A stretch of DNA of 20,326 nucleotides, taken from positions 1,173,284 through 1,193,609 of the forward strand of contig NW_019091408.1 of assembly GCF_001949145.1 (NCBI RefSeq), read 5' to 3'. The notes under the pieces are model-generated. The model searched no databases. It was not told the DNA's origin and saw only the letters and a program-made list of their open reading frames with translations. Source of the DNA: Acanthaster planci (Eukaryota > Echinodermata > Asteroidea > Valvatida > Acanthasteridae). Numbering within the stretch: the stretch's first letter is position 1; the number at the start of each line of letters is the position of its first letter. Below are positions 1 to 10,405 of this stretch, one piece after another. The position numbers and the translations under genes were made by a program.

Positions 1-76
1 TGCATTTCTACACTGAGGACACATTTCTACACTGAGAACGCATTTCTACACTGAGAACACATTTCTACACTGACAC
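1..76. repeat. 19-bp tandem repeat, four copies
   Basis: Four consecutive copies of a unit beginning CATTTCTACACTGAG start at 3, 22, 41 and 60, exactly 19 bp apart, with one or two substitutions each. A fifth copy is only a stub (CACATTT). The array runs into the left window edge, so its true length is unknown. It has no spacers and is a simple minisatellite, not a CRISPR array. Confidence 0.9.
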
Positions 77-1930
77 ATTTGTACTGTGAACATATACAGT
101 GACCGCTTTGCAATTATTCATTGTGAACTATTGGATGGGTAGTTGGGATGACAAAAGTGACTCAAGTAGAATGGTAGCTTTTGAGTAGGAAGCATATTTG
201 AAGACTGCGTTGACATTTTAACCACTGTAGGGATAGCTTTCAAAAGTGGAGGTACACCTCAGTTAAAACCCCATCACAAGTGTGTTCAGTCCCATGTTTC
301 TGTATCAAAGTAACTAGAAAACTGTACAGAATATCTACCGTACCATACCAAACCAAACCATATCATACTAAACCTACCAAAGGAAGGTTTTCAACTATTG
401 AGGAATGGTAATTTTAGTAAAATAATTTTTAATTTTTAAAGTTTCATAAATTTAGTTAGCTAACATCTCAAAGCCAAAACATCTTGTCATTTTCATCATA
501 AGAATATTTTTCAATATTTGAACAGAGAAGATCTTTTAAAAAACAGAAGAGGTTTTTAAAGTTGGTTATCATTTTGGACTAGTAAATTGTGTTTGAACTG
601 TTCATAGTATGATTTGTGTGGTACTTCTATAAGTAGTCATATTTCTGGAAAAAATCTTTTTGTATAGCAAGCTAAGTGCAATTACCACCAATATCATTTT
701 TACTTGTTTCCTATGTACAAATTTTCTGTTCAATTTATATCTAACAGAGATTTTACCGTGATAGGCTTGGAGAAAGGATCTTAGTTGACAAGTACATGTA
801 TTTGTTCTGCAAATTTGAGAGATGTTGAGGAAAACATTTTAAATGGTGCAGACCTTTGCACAGGGTTTATATACATGTGTGATAAAGTATTGTACTGATA
901 TAGCATAAGCATCGCTGCTGTCCATTAACATACAGGTACACATGTGACCCATTTCATCAAATATGAATCATTTAGAAAATTTGACAGACCATGAAAGAAA
1001 AGAATATCAATAATAGGGAAATACATGATGATAATTAAGCTGTCTTTTTATGGTATATGTGTTTTAACGTATATAAGTCAGTGTTGTTTACATTGAGGTC
1101 TATGTACTTTTTGTTAAAAGTTATCCCTGCAATTCTGTTTAAATCGATGACTAACAAAACGTCAGCATTTAAGGTTGTTCTTTTTAAAGAAATTCTTCCA
1201 ACCAACTGCAGTGTGCGTCTACGAAAGTGCTAGCACTACAATCATTGATGTGACGACACATCGGATTGAGCATGGATTCGTTATTCCTCTTGGTGTCATT
1301 CATGTTTGTGAGACTCAAAGTTATCTCCCGATACAAATCTTTTAGGTTACTGCCGAAAGTGGAAACTAAACAAGATGTAAAAATTCTGTTTTTGCCCATA
1401 AAATGTGGACAGGTTTCTATACTTGAAATACGCTTCCGTAACTTGTAACACGAGTACTGTTTGCTACTTTCCATGGCTGCATTGAAAAGCAGATGGAAAT
1501 TTATTCACTCTGGAATTTTCTGCCACCGCATCAAAAATTTATGAGATTAACTCTAAATTATTAGCGATTAATATTTTTTATTGTAGTTCCAGCGAAATGA
1601 TTTTGGCTCCATTGTATCCGCTGGGACAGAGGACATAGCCAAACCATCAGTGTTTATTCTACATTCATACTTACATGTACGCGTTGTACATTTTTTGTAC
1701 TGGTGTAAGTATGCATTTGTATTTGAGCACACTGACTTACATGTACGTCTTATGATAATTTTGAATCTAAGTAGGTAAGTGTGTGTACATGTACAATTAT
1801 AAGCTCATCAAGTGCTTATTATGTTTTACATAATAACCACCCTTATTTTTATATTACAATACACTCTACCCAGGCAAGACTGACTTCAAACTATTGGAGA
1901 TAAAAATTGGATTGGCGATTTCCAAAAATC
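77..1930. other. gene-free AT-rich stretch
   Basis: I see no supported gene here. Open frames are short on both strands and lack splice-site support. The stretch holds a low-complexity ACCAAA/ATACC-type run at about 336-380 and several scattered ACATGTAC motifs, for example near 1675 and 1740. Confidence 0.6.
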
Positions 1931-3570
1931 TAAATTTACAAGGGTTAACTTTGCATCTTGAATGAATATTTAAAAGAAACTCCTTGAATAGTAAATAATA
2001 ATAAAAAATCATTGAAGAGAATTTACCAGTGATAAAGTGATAAAGTTGTGATTTTGTAAAATTTTAAATTGGAAAAGATTGCTAGGTGTTAACTGTGCTT
2101 TTGAATTAAAATTTAATGGGAAAAATTATGGGATAGCCTTACATTATGAGTTAAAATGTATTACAACAGATTAATTTGTGTTTAAAATATTACAAGGTTT
2201 CAGTTTCTAACGGGAAAGTAAATTACAATGGATAAAAATATAACAAGGGTTTGACCTTGGGGGAAAAATCAAAAGATGCAAGGTGTACGTCTCACAATCT
2301 GTTAAAATCTAAATGCATGGGTTTATTTTGAAGAAAGAGTGGGAAAATGTGAGGGTTTAACCTTACATAAGAATTAAAAATGAAAATTTAGAAGAAAAAA
2401 TACTGGTTGTTTACACGCTGAACAAACCTTTGACCCACTTTAGGCAAAGGGTTAGCCTTGCGTTTTAAATTCAACTACACAAAAAATTACAAAGAGTTAA
2501 CCTTACATCCTGAATTAAAGTGCTTCCTAAATGCAAAAGACTATTTCAACATATGGAATTCAACTTAGGCAAAAAATTGCGGAGGAAAAATCTCACATTT
2601 TCAATTGAGATTTACAGGAAATTTATGCAAACATGACAAAGGGATTAACCCTGTGTTTGGAATGAAGATTGACCCTCATCCCCCAATCAAAGTGGCTAAC
2701 TTTTTACTTTGCAAGAACATTCAAGGGGTAAACCTTGCATATTAAATCCAAATTTCACCAAGAAATTGCACGGAAAAATCTTACATGTAGAATTGACAAT
2801 TAATGAAAACATTAAAAAGAGTTGATTTTGTGTAACAAAGATTTGACCAAAATATTCCAACATGTCCAAAGGGCTATCTTGTATTTTAAAGAAAACTTAA
2901 AACGGGTAATAGATACTGAAGATTGCATTCTGACTGCAGATCCTGACATTCCCATTACAAAATTTGAATTACACAAAAATATTACATGTACATGTACCAG
3001 GTAGTCAGTCCTGCACTTAAGATGAAAATGCCCCCAAATTTATTTGCAAGACACAAGAAGGGGTTCATCTTTCACTTTAATGAAGATGTGGCCAACATAA
3101 CCAACACATTGTACTTGAAAGTAATGCAGATGAGACCAAAAAATGCTAGGGGTTATAATTACAATGTACATTCTGAAGTAAACTTTAAAAAACAATGAAG
3201 TGAATTAAAAAAGAAAACAGGGGTTTATCTTTTATTTGAAACCATAACTGGAGGAAACATTGCATGTACATGTATGTGCAGTTCAACCTACACTTTGCAC
3301 AAATTTTCAGCATATTCCTTGGAAACCAAAACGAAACGCAAGGGGTTAATCTAAAAATGTGAATACAATTTTGGAGAAAAATGATATTGCAAGGAGTAAC
3401 CCTTGTGTTTTGAATAAAAACTTGAAGAGCAAACTCTTACAGTACAATGCACTTGTCTTGCATTCTTGATGAAGATTTGACCAAAAATCTTGCAGAGGGT
3501 TAACCTTTTTTTTAAAGTACATTTGATCAACAGTACATTCTAAGGAGTGAAAGTACATTCAGAATAAAAC
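1930..3570. repeat. degenerate tandem repeat, period ~45-50 bp
   Basis: A core resembling AAGGGGTTAACCTTGCAT followed by TGAAT and an A-rich tail recurs through about 1.6 kb. Core copies are seen near 1941, 2081, 2240, 2371, 2448, 2491, 2637, 2726, 2816, 2867, 3056, 3148, 3218, 3339, 3389, 3492 and 3542. Many spacings are near 45-50 bp or about twice or three times that (43, 89, 90, 51, 92, 50, 103, 50, 146). Copies differ at many positions and some units have lost the core, so this is an old, decayed satellite-like array. The short open frames inside it are by-products of the repeat. Confidence 0.65.
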
Positions 3571-4560
3571 TTTGATCAGAACTTCAACAACATACATGTA
3601 CAGCAGCTACAATTCACATTCAGGGACACTTATCTGCAGATATCATGGATATGGAATTTTTCCTCTATAAAGGGAAATTCTGAAACAAATGACTTTTGAA
3701 CACATACATGTATTAACCGACTTGTGCTTTATTTTGCTCTTGGTTTTGCCTGCGAGAAAAACGGGTTTTGGTACTTAAAAATCCATGGTTCAAACTTGGA
3801 CAAATACATTTATTAACTGTAGGCCTACATGCACCTATCATTTGATAACCAATCCTTTTGATCACCTATCATTTTGATAAATCAGTGATTTTAATTTCTT
3901 TAAATTCAGATTTAGAAACAATTAATTTGAATTAAAATTTTATGAAGTTATTCCATCAGTATGAAGGACTGTTCAATATAAAGCCGAACTAATATTACAA
4001 TTAAAATAACCAAATGTACAATTTTTGCGTCTTTCCGGAGATAATTAAATACACAATTCAACCAATTGTCCATTTAAAAATTTACATACATGTACAGTAA
4101 TTCTATGGCAAGCATGTCTTATTTAATATCTGTACACAACTTCTGACTTCACAACAACAAATTTGACTCCTCAACAGAGTTAATAAATATGCATGATTTC
4201 AAACAAAAGTTTGACAAGCCATTGATTTGTGACTTCCAATGTTTCTTCACTGGCAAAAGGTTGCACCTTGTAACAAAACATTAACCAATAGTCCAGGCTC
4301 CCTGTATGTTCCATCAATGCACGAGGTGGTCAACAGCAGGATTTGGTCACAGAGTTCAAAACAACCATTGAGAAATATTGGATCAGGTCTTACAATTTTT
4401 AGTGATGGTCAAGTGCATTGCATGATTGGCATGTGTGGAGACTTCTGAGATTTTACTGACTGCAGTGACATTACTAAGACTGGCATGTACATGTACAGTG
4501 TATGGTAGACGTACATACAGAGCAGTAATACTGGCAAGGCATGACTTGCTTGGTTCTTGC
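3571..4560. other. gene-free stretch
   Basis: No gene, RNA or bounded repeat is supported here. One GTAGGCCTAC palindrome lies at 3819-3828, and there are several ACATGTAC motifs. Local duplications of an ATCATTTGATAA-like phrase occur near 3838-3880. Confidence 0.55.
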
Positions 4561-4574
4561 AGTGAAGTTGAGTC

Positions 4575-4640
4575 AGGTTGGCATAGTGGGTTTTTCTTAA
4601 CCTTCCACCTATGCGGTCCGAGTTCAATTCCCAGCTCAGT
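4575..4640 (+). mobile_element. tRNA-like pol III promoter, probable SINE head
   Basis: TGGCATAGTGG at 4579-4589 fits the tRNA A box, and GTTCAATTCC at 4622-4631 fits the B box. The spacing of about 43 bp is usual for a tRNA or a tRNA-derived SINE. I could not fold the flanks into a full cloverleaf, and the downstream sequence reads on as a non-tRNA body, so a SINE head is more likely than a working tRNA gene. The SINE body may extend to about 4725 and resume after the hAT insertion at 5598, but its 3' end is not defined. Confidence 0.5.
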
Positions 4641-4717
4641 TCACATGTTAATTGGGTTTCCCTGCAGTCTTTATCAATTCCATTGGTTTTACCCAGAATA
4701 TTCCTTTGGGGTCTTTG

Positions 4718-4725
4718 CCTGTAAC
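4718..4725. repeat. target-site duplication, left copy
   Basis: The 8-bp CCTGTAAC directly abuts the left terminus of the hAT-type element and is repeated exactly at 5598-5605 after its right terminus. Eight base pairs is the duplication length made by hAT transposases. Confidence 0.85.
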
Positions 4726-5597
4726 CAGTGTTGTAGTTAAGTACTTTTTTCCAAGTACCAAGTACTGCCGAGTACTTTGACTGCCGAGTACAAAGACGGG
4801 GCGAGTACTTTGCCAGCCGAGTACAAGTACTGATTTCTGAGTACAAGTACGTGTACTTGCACTTCCGAGTACGAGTACAAGTACTTCTAATTCCGAGTAC
4901 GAGTACAAGTACATGTACTTCTAATTCAAAAGTAGTTTTATCTTAATTTAGAGACTGTAAGACCTGCCACTGTGTAAAAGAAACACCGAATGCAGATGAC
5001 ATGGCTACAAGAACAAGTGATCTGGCAAGCAATGTCACGGTCACTACACGTGCGTTGCAGCAGTTGACACAACATGCACGGCACCGCAAAGTCTATTTTC
5101 CAGACTCAATTAATCACATGCCTGTGATTTTCTGTATGCTGGGTTCGTTATTAGAATTTTCGAGTCCAGGAACCAGACTACCAATGCCCAAGTAAATCGC
5201 GGGACCATTCTGGAGTACCACAATATAATTTGCGTACGTGATTGGTTAAGTACGCGCACAGACGGCGAATGGGTCGTATGAATTAATGGTCCTACGTTCG
5301 GCCTTCTCTTTGTCAGAACAGTATCGAATATCGGGTCATTGGAGTCGATATTTTTGTACCTTATTTTAACAGCCGTGCATGGTAAGTTAACCTAAAGGAT
5401 TTTTTTATCGAGTACTGTTAATCGAGTAGGAGTACTTTGAAGCTCAAGTACAATTTTTGGATGTCGAGTCCCGAGTATTTTGTAGCCCGAGTACAAGAAC
5501 TGTAGTTCGAGTACTTGGACATCCGAGTGCAAGTACGAGTACGAGTACTCTGAAAACGGTACTCGAGTAGTACTCGAGTACAAGTACTACAACACTG
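4726..5597. mobile_element. non-autonomous hAT-type DNA transposon
   Basis: The 872-bp element begins CAGTGTTGTAGT and ends with the exact inverse, ACTACAACACTG. It is flanked by a perfect 8-bp duplication, CCTGTAAC. The terminus matches the CAGTG start usual in hAT elements. Both ends carry long subterminal arrays of GAGTAC/AAGTAC/GTACTCG words (about 4740-4922 and 5408-5590), in opposite orientation at the two ends, as expected of transposase-binding repeats. The central ~480 bp has no transposase-like frame, so the copy would need a transposase from elsewhere. Short open frames inside are artefacts of the GTAC repeats. The intact duplication argues for a fairly recent insertion, probably into or beside the SINE-like sequence. 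Confidence 0.88.
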
Positions 5598-5605
5598 CCT
5601 GTAAC
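5598..5605. repeat. target-site duplication, right copy
   Basis: CCTGTAAC is identical to 4718-4725 and directly follows the right hAT terminus. Confidence 0.85.
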
Positions 5606-5983
5606 ACTGTAACTGTTTGCCACTCTCCATCTCCTTTTGACAAGTTTCTTCAGCTACAGTCACAGTGCATAGGGTTCCTATGAGGAATTATTGGTCTCAT
5701 TAACAGAAATTTTGAACTGTTGTTTCATATTTTATATACATGTACTTACTACATAATGAATGCTCTCAACCAGTTACATGTAGTTCAAAGAGTCCGGTCA
5801 ACTCTTGCAAGCGTAGTAGATTTCTCGGGGCTGCTGATTAACCCGGATTCTACCACTTGTTTTTTTTAAATACAGGTTAAAGCCCCATCATTCTTGAATG
5901 GACAGAGTTGTTCCCAACTCCTCTGTCAGTTCAATCACTCATGATAGCTGTTCTGTTACAGTCTGCTACAAATGAAGGATTGT
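5606..5983. other. spacer, probably includes the RITA1-like 3' UTR
   Basis: This lies downstream of the minus-strand stop codon at 5984-5986, so some of it should be transcribed as 3' UTR. I found no AATAAA or ATTAAA on the minus strand here, so the polyadenylation site is not placed. Confidence 0.4.
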
Positions 5984-6651
5984 TCATTTCCACACAGGTT
6001 TTTTGGGCATTGGGGGCTGACTACCTTTCCGGCGGTCACCTGTGGCAGAGCCTGGTCGACTCCCAACCCCAGCAGCTGAGGGAGGCCTGCTGGGAGGTGT
6101 GGACCTGGGGGTGCAGCACAGACTCCCTGGAACGGGCGGGCTCCAAGTTAACAGGGGCCCCCTCCGCAAATCCTCAGGTTTCTCCCAGGGGGCTGGGAAA
6201 TCAGGCTCCTGGAGCTTGGGGCCAAAGAGTGACTCGTCTATGTAGCTGGGGCTGGACTTATAAAGCCGAGAGCGGGTCCGCGGTGCCCCACTCGCGCTCA
6301 CTAGGGGTGGCTTAATTGGAGGGGTCCCAGAAGGGCTTCGTTTGGGCAGCTCGCTTGGCATCTCATTTCGTTCCCCATGCACCATCCACTCACTGCCTCC
6401 GACCGACCTGGGTCGGGCATTTAATGGACTGTTCCGAGACTGAAGGTAGCGCTCGCGCTGGGAGGTAAACAGAGTCTCCTCTGCTGAGCCACTGTTGGAC
6501 ACCTTACGGTACTTGTAGGACTTATTGGTCTTGTGAAGTGGAGTGTTGGTGTGCATGGTTTCACCAGCCACACTGAGACTTGTCGCCCTGCCACTGTCTG
6601 GACGACTACTAAAGGATGTCATGCTTTCTACAGTACCTGCCAAGTAGATTT
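5984..6651 (-). CDS. RITA1: RITA1-like RBPJ-interacting and tubulin-associated protein
   Basis: RITA1 in vertebrates binds RBPJ/CSL, moves it out of the nucleus, dampens Notch signalling, and binds tubulin. The exon starts after a strong acceptor (pyrimidine tract then TTTTCAG at 6658-6652) and runs to TGA at 5984-5986. I place the start at ATG 6622-6620 (A at -3), giving 212 residues, close to but shorter than the vertebrate protein as I recall it. Numbered from that start: a first block, YKYRKV then EETLF, at 36-52; a second, PSYIDESLFG, at 125-134; DFPAPW at 141-146; a basic RR followed by LLTWSPP at 154-163, resembling the RBPJ-binding phi-W-phi-P motif; a Pro/Ser/Arg-rich tail ending KKPVWK. 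Block order and the final P-x-W-K ending match RITA. The frame is open past the acceptor to an earlier ATG at 6691, so either an upstream exon adds a few residues or exon 1 is non-coding. The sequence is GC-rich compared with its surroundings. Family assignment is from motif memory, not a search. Confidence 0.78.
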
Positions 6652-7123
6652 CTGAAAATGGGGGGAAATAGTAAAGAGCAATCGTTGACATGCTTTATCC
6701 ATTAAAAGAATGCATGAAAAATTGAAAACTACATGTATGTACATGTACCAACCTCCATTCACTCACCATAATAAACACCAACATGTAACTATTCAATATT
6801 ACACTGTACTGTGGTCTTGGCATAATTTTGATTAAAATCGACTCAGACTCCTTCATGTCTAAATTTGAAGGAGCTCTGCAAAAGCACCGGAGTGAACAGG
6901 TAATGATCGTTGACTTACTGTCAGCTGGTTTGTGTAATGGCGAAATGAACTTCTAATTTTGCAGAGTTCTGTGAGTGTTGTTAAACTACATGTACATGTA
7001 ATTCAGGAGCATCAGGTGTTTTTCCTTTTCTGTTTTATGAGCAATGTATTATTAGACCATACATGTACATGTAGTTCACAGCAACTGAAGCACTGATTTC
7101 TCACACTCATTTATTAAGACACG
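6652..7123. other. intron or upstream region of the RITA1-like gene
   Basis: No exon is supported. The stretch contains a splice acceptor and pyrimidine tract at its left edge and two perfect TACATGTACATGTA motifs at 6987-7000 and 7060-7073. Confidence 0.45.
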
Positions 7124-7796
7124 TAAAGAATTCCATACACGAATACCGCTAACATTTTTCTGTACAGTACCTTTTAGCCATCTGAAAGCAACATGACCTA
7201 AAAGTCATAGTTCATCCATGAATTTCCCTTGCACTTCAGTTGGAGTGGTTCATTAGCCACCAGGAAGTGATGACATGTCTAAAAAAGGTCACATTTAGTA
7301 GGGAAAATATTGAGGTATTTCACGTACATGTACATGTAGGCCAGAAAAGATTTCAAATTTTTTCTACCAGCATGACCAGTCTCATAGAGTTTGTGCACAA
7401 GGTGTCAAGCAGCCTCCGTACATGGAATTCTTTCCAGAGTTCTGTATATGAGCATCACTTATTTTCCCTTGCAGTGGTAAAAGTAAAGAGCTTACAGAAA
7501 GGGATGACAGCATGTCCTGAAAAGTGAACATCATGAAAATGTTGAAAAAGAAAATGTTGAAAATGTTGAAAAGAACGCCACTTGACAACCTGTGCACAAA
7601 CCCTGTGAGACTGGTCTGAAAATTTCTACATGTAACTATGTTTTCAAACTAAATGACTTGGCTTTTTCCCTCCTAAATTGAATATTTCTGGACATGTTTT
7701 TACTTTCAGATGACTAAAAGGTCACTGTAGGGAATAATTCCTGGCGTTCGTACATGTATGTCATGTAGGCCTACATGTATATGGAACTCTTCCTAG
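7124..7796. mobile_element. foldback element A (imperfect long inverted repeat)
   Basis: The two halves are inversely related over most of their length. The left sequence ending in the complement of CTTTCAGATGGCTAAAAGG (about 7170-7187) pairs with CTTTCAGATGACTAAAAGG near 7706. GACCAGTCTCATAGAGTTTG near 7374-7393 pairs with the complement of the stretch near 7590-7616. The outer ends pair as GAATTCC (about 7128) against GGAACTC (about 7783). Identity is moderate, with indels, so the element is old. A direct repeat (TTTCCCTTGCA... GATGACA...CATGTC) links about 7222-7290 to about 7465-7520. No coding capacity is apparent. Confidence 0.6.
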
Positions 7797-8637
7797 CCCA
7801 GCTGATGTCGTATGCATTGCATTTCACCTAATGTCCAGGGTATAAAGTTCTCCTGGCATGGCAAAATTTTTGTTGACCTTTTTTTCTCACATTTTTACCT
7901 GGCGGAGGCAACTCAAATGTCGTTCATAAGTGCCTTGTATCCAGAATCGACAAATGCTGTGTTGAAATTACTACTACTGTAAATACCCCCATTGACAACG
8001 TGTTTTGCAGGAAATTTAGTGCAACTTCACACTTTCCGTCGTGATTCTTGAACAATCTACATTTGTCTAATACATGTACATGTAGTACGCATTTGCGCCT
8101 GCCTTCATTCATGTCACTGAAGATACGCAGACAACAGACCAAGCCGTAGCTGTGGAAGCCTGTTTCGGACACAGCCTTATCTGCAACTTCTTCACGCCCA
8201 CAGCTCTTTGTGCATGTGTAAAGGGGTGTTGGCTGCTTTGCATTTTGAGCATGGAAAGCGTGGAGTTGCGCTATTTAGTAATTTCAACACAGCATTTATG
8301 GAATTCCATATGCAGCAAGGTATGAAACGGAGAGAACCCCCCCTGCTTTGTGTTGGTCATTGTCTCGCAGGAATCTGGGGAATTCCTTTCAGACATCTCG
8401 GGGGGATGTGTTAAGTGACAATAATCTGGAATGTGTATAGGGATTGGACATGTTGGGGGGTACCCCTCAGTCTCATTTCTTGCTGGGTATACAAGGCACT
8501 TGTGAATGGCATTTGAGTTGGCTCTGCCAGGTAAAAATGTGAAAAAAAACCATTGAAAACAATGTCACTGTGGTAGGAGGACTCTATACCCTGGATATCA
8601 GTCAGCGTGTAAATGAAGACAACATCCAACCAGGGTT
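7793..8637. mobile_element. foldback element B (imperfect long inverted repeat)
   Basis: The outer arms pair: the stretch about 7836-7945 (TCCAGGGTATA, then ACATTTTTACCTGGC, then CAACTCAAATG, then AGTGCCTTGTAT) matches the reverse complement of about 8490-8598. The inner arms include a perfect 20-bp inverted match between 7952-7971 and 8278-8297, followed by similarity of about 8010-8040 to about 8235-8265. The right arm carries about 180 bp not matched on the left (8298-8480). The loop lies near 8060-8215. It abuts element A directly, so the two may be one composite element. Confidence 0.6.
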
Positions 8638-8639
8638 AA

Positions 8640-10270
8640 CGCTACTCTAAGTAACTTGGACCCTACAAATTGCCTTTGTTAACATTTGGAAATAGTCGGG
8701 CGATAGTAGACTCCAAGTACATGTAAATGTACCTTCCATAGGCTTTTGCTTCCATTAATTCGTTTCACTCAAAACAGCTCATACCCCGAATCAAAATCCT
8801 CCAAATTCACCAAAAAGAAAGGCGTGTCGGCACACGTGCGCCAACCACCAATTCTTCAGCCCCCCAATATCCAGTATACAGTTCTGATAAGATCACAGCT
8901 ACCGGACATACATGTACAGTGCTGAGGAATCAGTCCTTGATGCGTGCGTGCCGACATGCCATGCTTTTGTTAATGGTCGCCTAGAGGCCAGCGTGCCATG
9001 ACGTTGTCTCCAGGACATTCACATATAGTTCAAATCACTATTTGAACAAGATGGCAACATCGCACTCGACGACAAGACCATTTCCGATTTGAAGTGGAAA
9101 TTTCTCTTTTCTGCCCAAATGTGTGTACATGTAAACTTTATCATCATTACTGGAATATCCGATTGTCACTTGATCCCATGTCAGGCACATTTGCCATTAG
9201 ACAGTTTTTGTTCCTTCCTCCATTGTCCAACTTCTCACTCAGACTAGGCTAACGTTACATGATGTACATTTTTTTGTACATGTTGAACTTTTCCAAAATT
9301 GAACCATTTATTTTAACCCTTGACTATTCTCAAAGTCATAGCCTGAGGCTAGGGACACATATAAATGAGTGTGGGCACTGTTTACTTGGAAAGTCATCTT
9401 CTTAAATAGGATCAAATTTGTCTTTTTTTGCACGCTCTCCTCTATTTAATTTCCAATTTCAAAATTCTTGAAATTTGAAGTGGAGCCAGCATTTGATTCA
9501 TTGCAATAAGTATGTGACCGGCTCCAGAAAAGTGGCTAATAAGTCGCCAGATTTAGGCTACAAGTTTTGATTTGGCTGGATTACATCTAAAGCTAGAATT
9601 TGATATGAATGACCCCTGGAGCATGATACATGTACATTTTGGAAATATAAATACATCCATATTTTCAGATTCAATAAACATTTTTCAAGAAAAAGCTCAT
9701 AAAATGTAGTGCTTGGAAACATAATTCTATATACATGTAGGATTTCCTACTAATTGATCAATTTTTCATCCCTATTCATCAGTATCCATGTTTGTAATAA
9801 AAAATTCTGAAAATATAAATATTAGGCATATGGAACTTTGGACATGTTGGAAGATACATGTACATGTAGTATGAAAAACATAAAACCATGTTTTTGAAGA
9901 AAATTTGCCCTCTCCAAATAGAACAGGCCATGACATGTTTTGGCATTGCACGACCTATTACCCTTTTTTTGAGAGCGGGTCACAAGAACAAAGGTTTATA
10001 AAAATATGAATTTTGTGGTTTTCAGTTAAAATCCACTCTCATTTTTGTGTACAAAATAATCACAGTCAGTCAATCAGCGACAGTTTGCTCTTCATTACAC
10101 GTGTACAAAAATCATCTCAAAACATCCCCACTTCAAATCGATTTTTCTTTGCTTTGCAGAGTACAATGGATCCAAATTTATATCAAAATAACGTTAGTTC
10201 TAATATCATCAGACATCCTCTCCATGATCACTTCAAAATTATAACCAGAAAGAACAAATTTGAAAAGCCT
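8640..10270. other. gene-free stretch
   Basis: No gene is supported. Seen here are a small inverted repeat (TACATGATGTACA and TTGTACATG) near 9260-9283, a TACATGTACATGTA copy at 9855-9868, and GTGTCGGCACACGTGCGCC near 8825. Open frames near 10013-10276 have no splice-site or family support. Confidence 0.5.
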
Positions 10271-10274
10271 CCCT

Positions 10275-10405
10275 GACAATAGGGTTTGTACACAGGGTGT
10301 GAAGTGATATCCGTGATGGAACTCTCTCCGAGAATTTTTACAGGCTCCCCTCTCACCTGAAATGAGTGATATTCCGGATCGGTCGTAGGCCTACATGTAC
10401 ATCCA
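10275..10405. repeat. fragment related to foldback element A
   Basis: GGGTTTGTACACAGGGTGTG followed by a GATGGAACTCTCTCC phrase resembles the element A stretch GAGTTTGTGCACAAGGTGTC followed by ATGGAATTCTTTCC (about 7389-7435). It ends near a GTAGGCCTACATGTA phrase (10385 onward), which also ends element A (7765 onward). It is a partial, diverged copy with unclear limits. Confidence 0.45.

Noticed and set aside
1-76. CRISPR array
   Set aside because: Units are directly adjacent with no unique spacers, and the window is eukaryotic.
4575-4650. Functional tRNA gene
   Set aside because: Only the A and B boxes are convincing. I could not pair acceptor and anticodon stems, so a SINE head is the better call.
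4409-4914. Minus-strand open frames rich in Tyr, Ser, Thr, Cys
   Set aside because: They are translations of the GTAC-rich subterminal repeats of the hAT element and its SINE-like flank; no transposase or other domain is present.
5908-6315. Plus-strand open frames of 135 and 67 residues across 5908-6315
   Set aside because: They are antisense shadows of the RITA1-like exon. The minus strand has the acceptor, family motifs and stop; the plus frames show only compositional Gly/Trp/Ser bias.
7240-7597. Open frames on both strands within foldback element A
   Set aside because: They coincide with the inverted-repeat arms and show no domain; the reading frames are not kept between the two arms.
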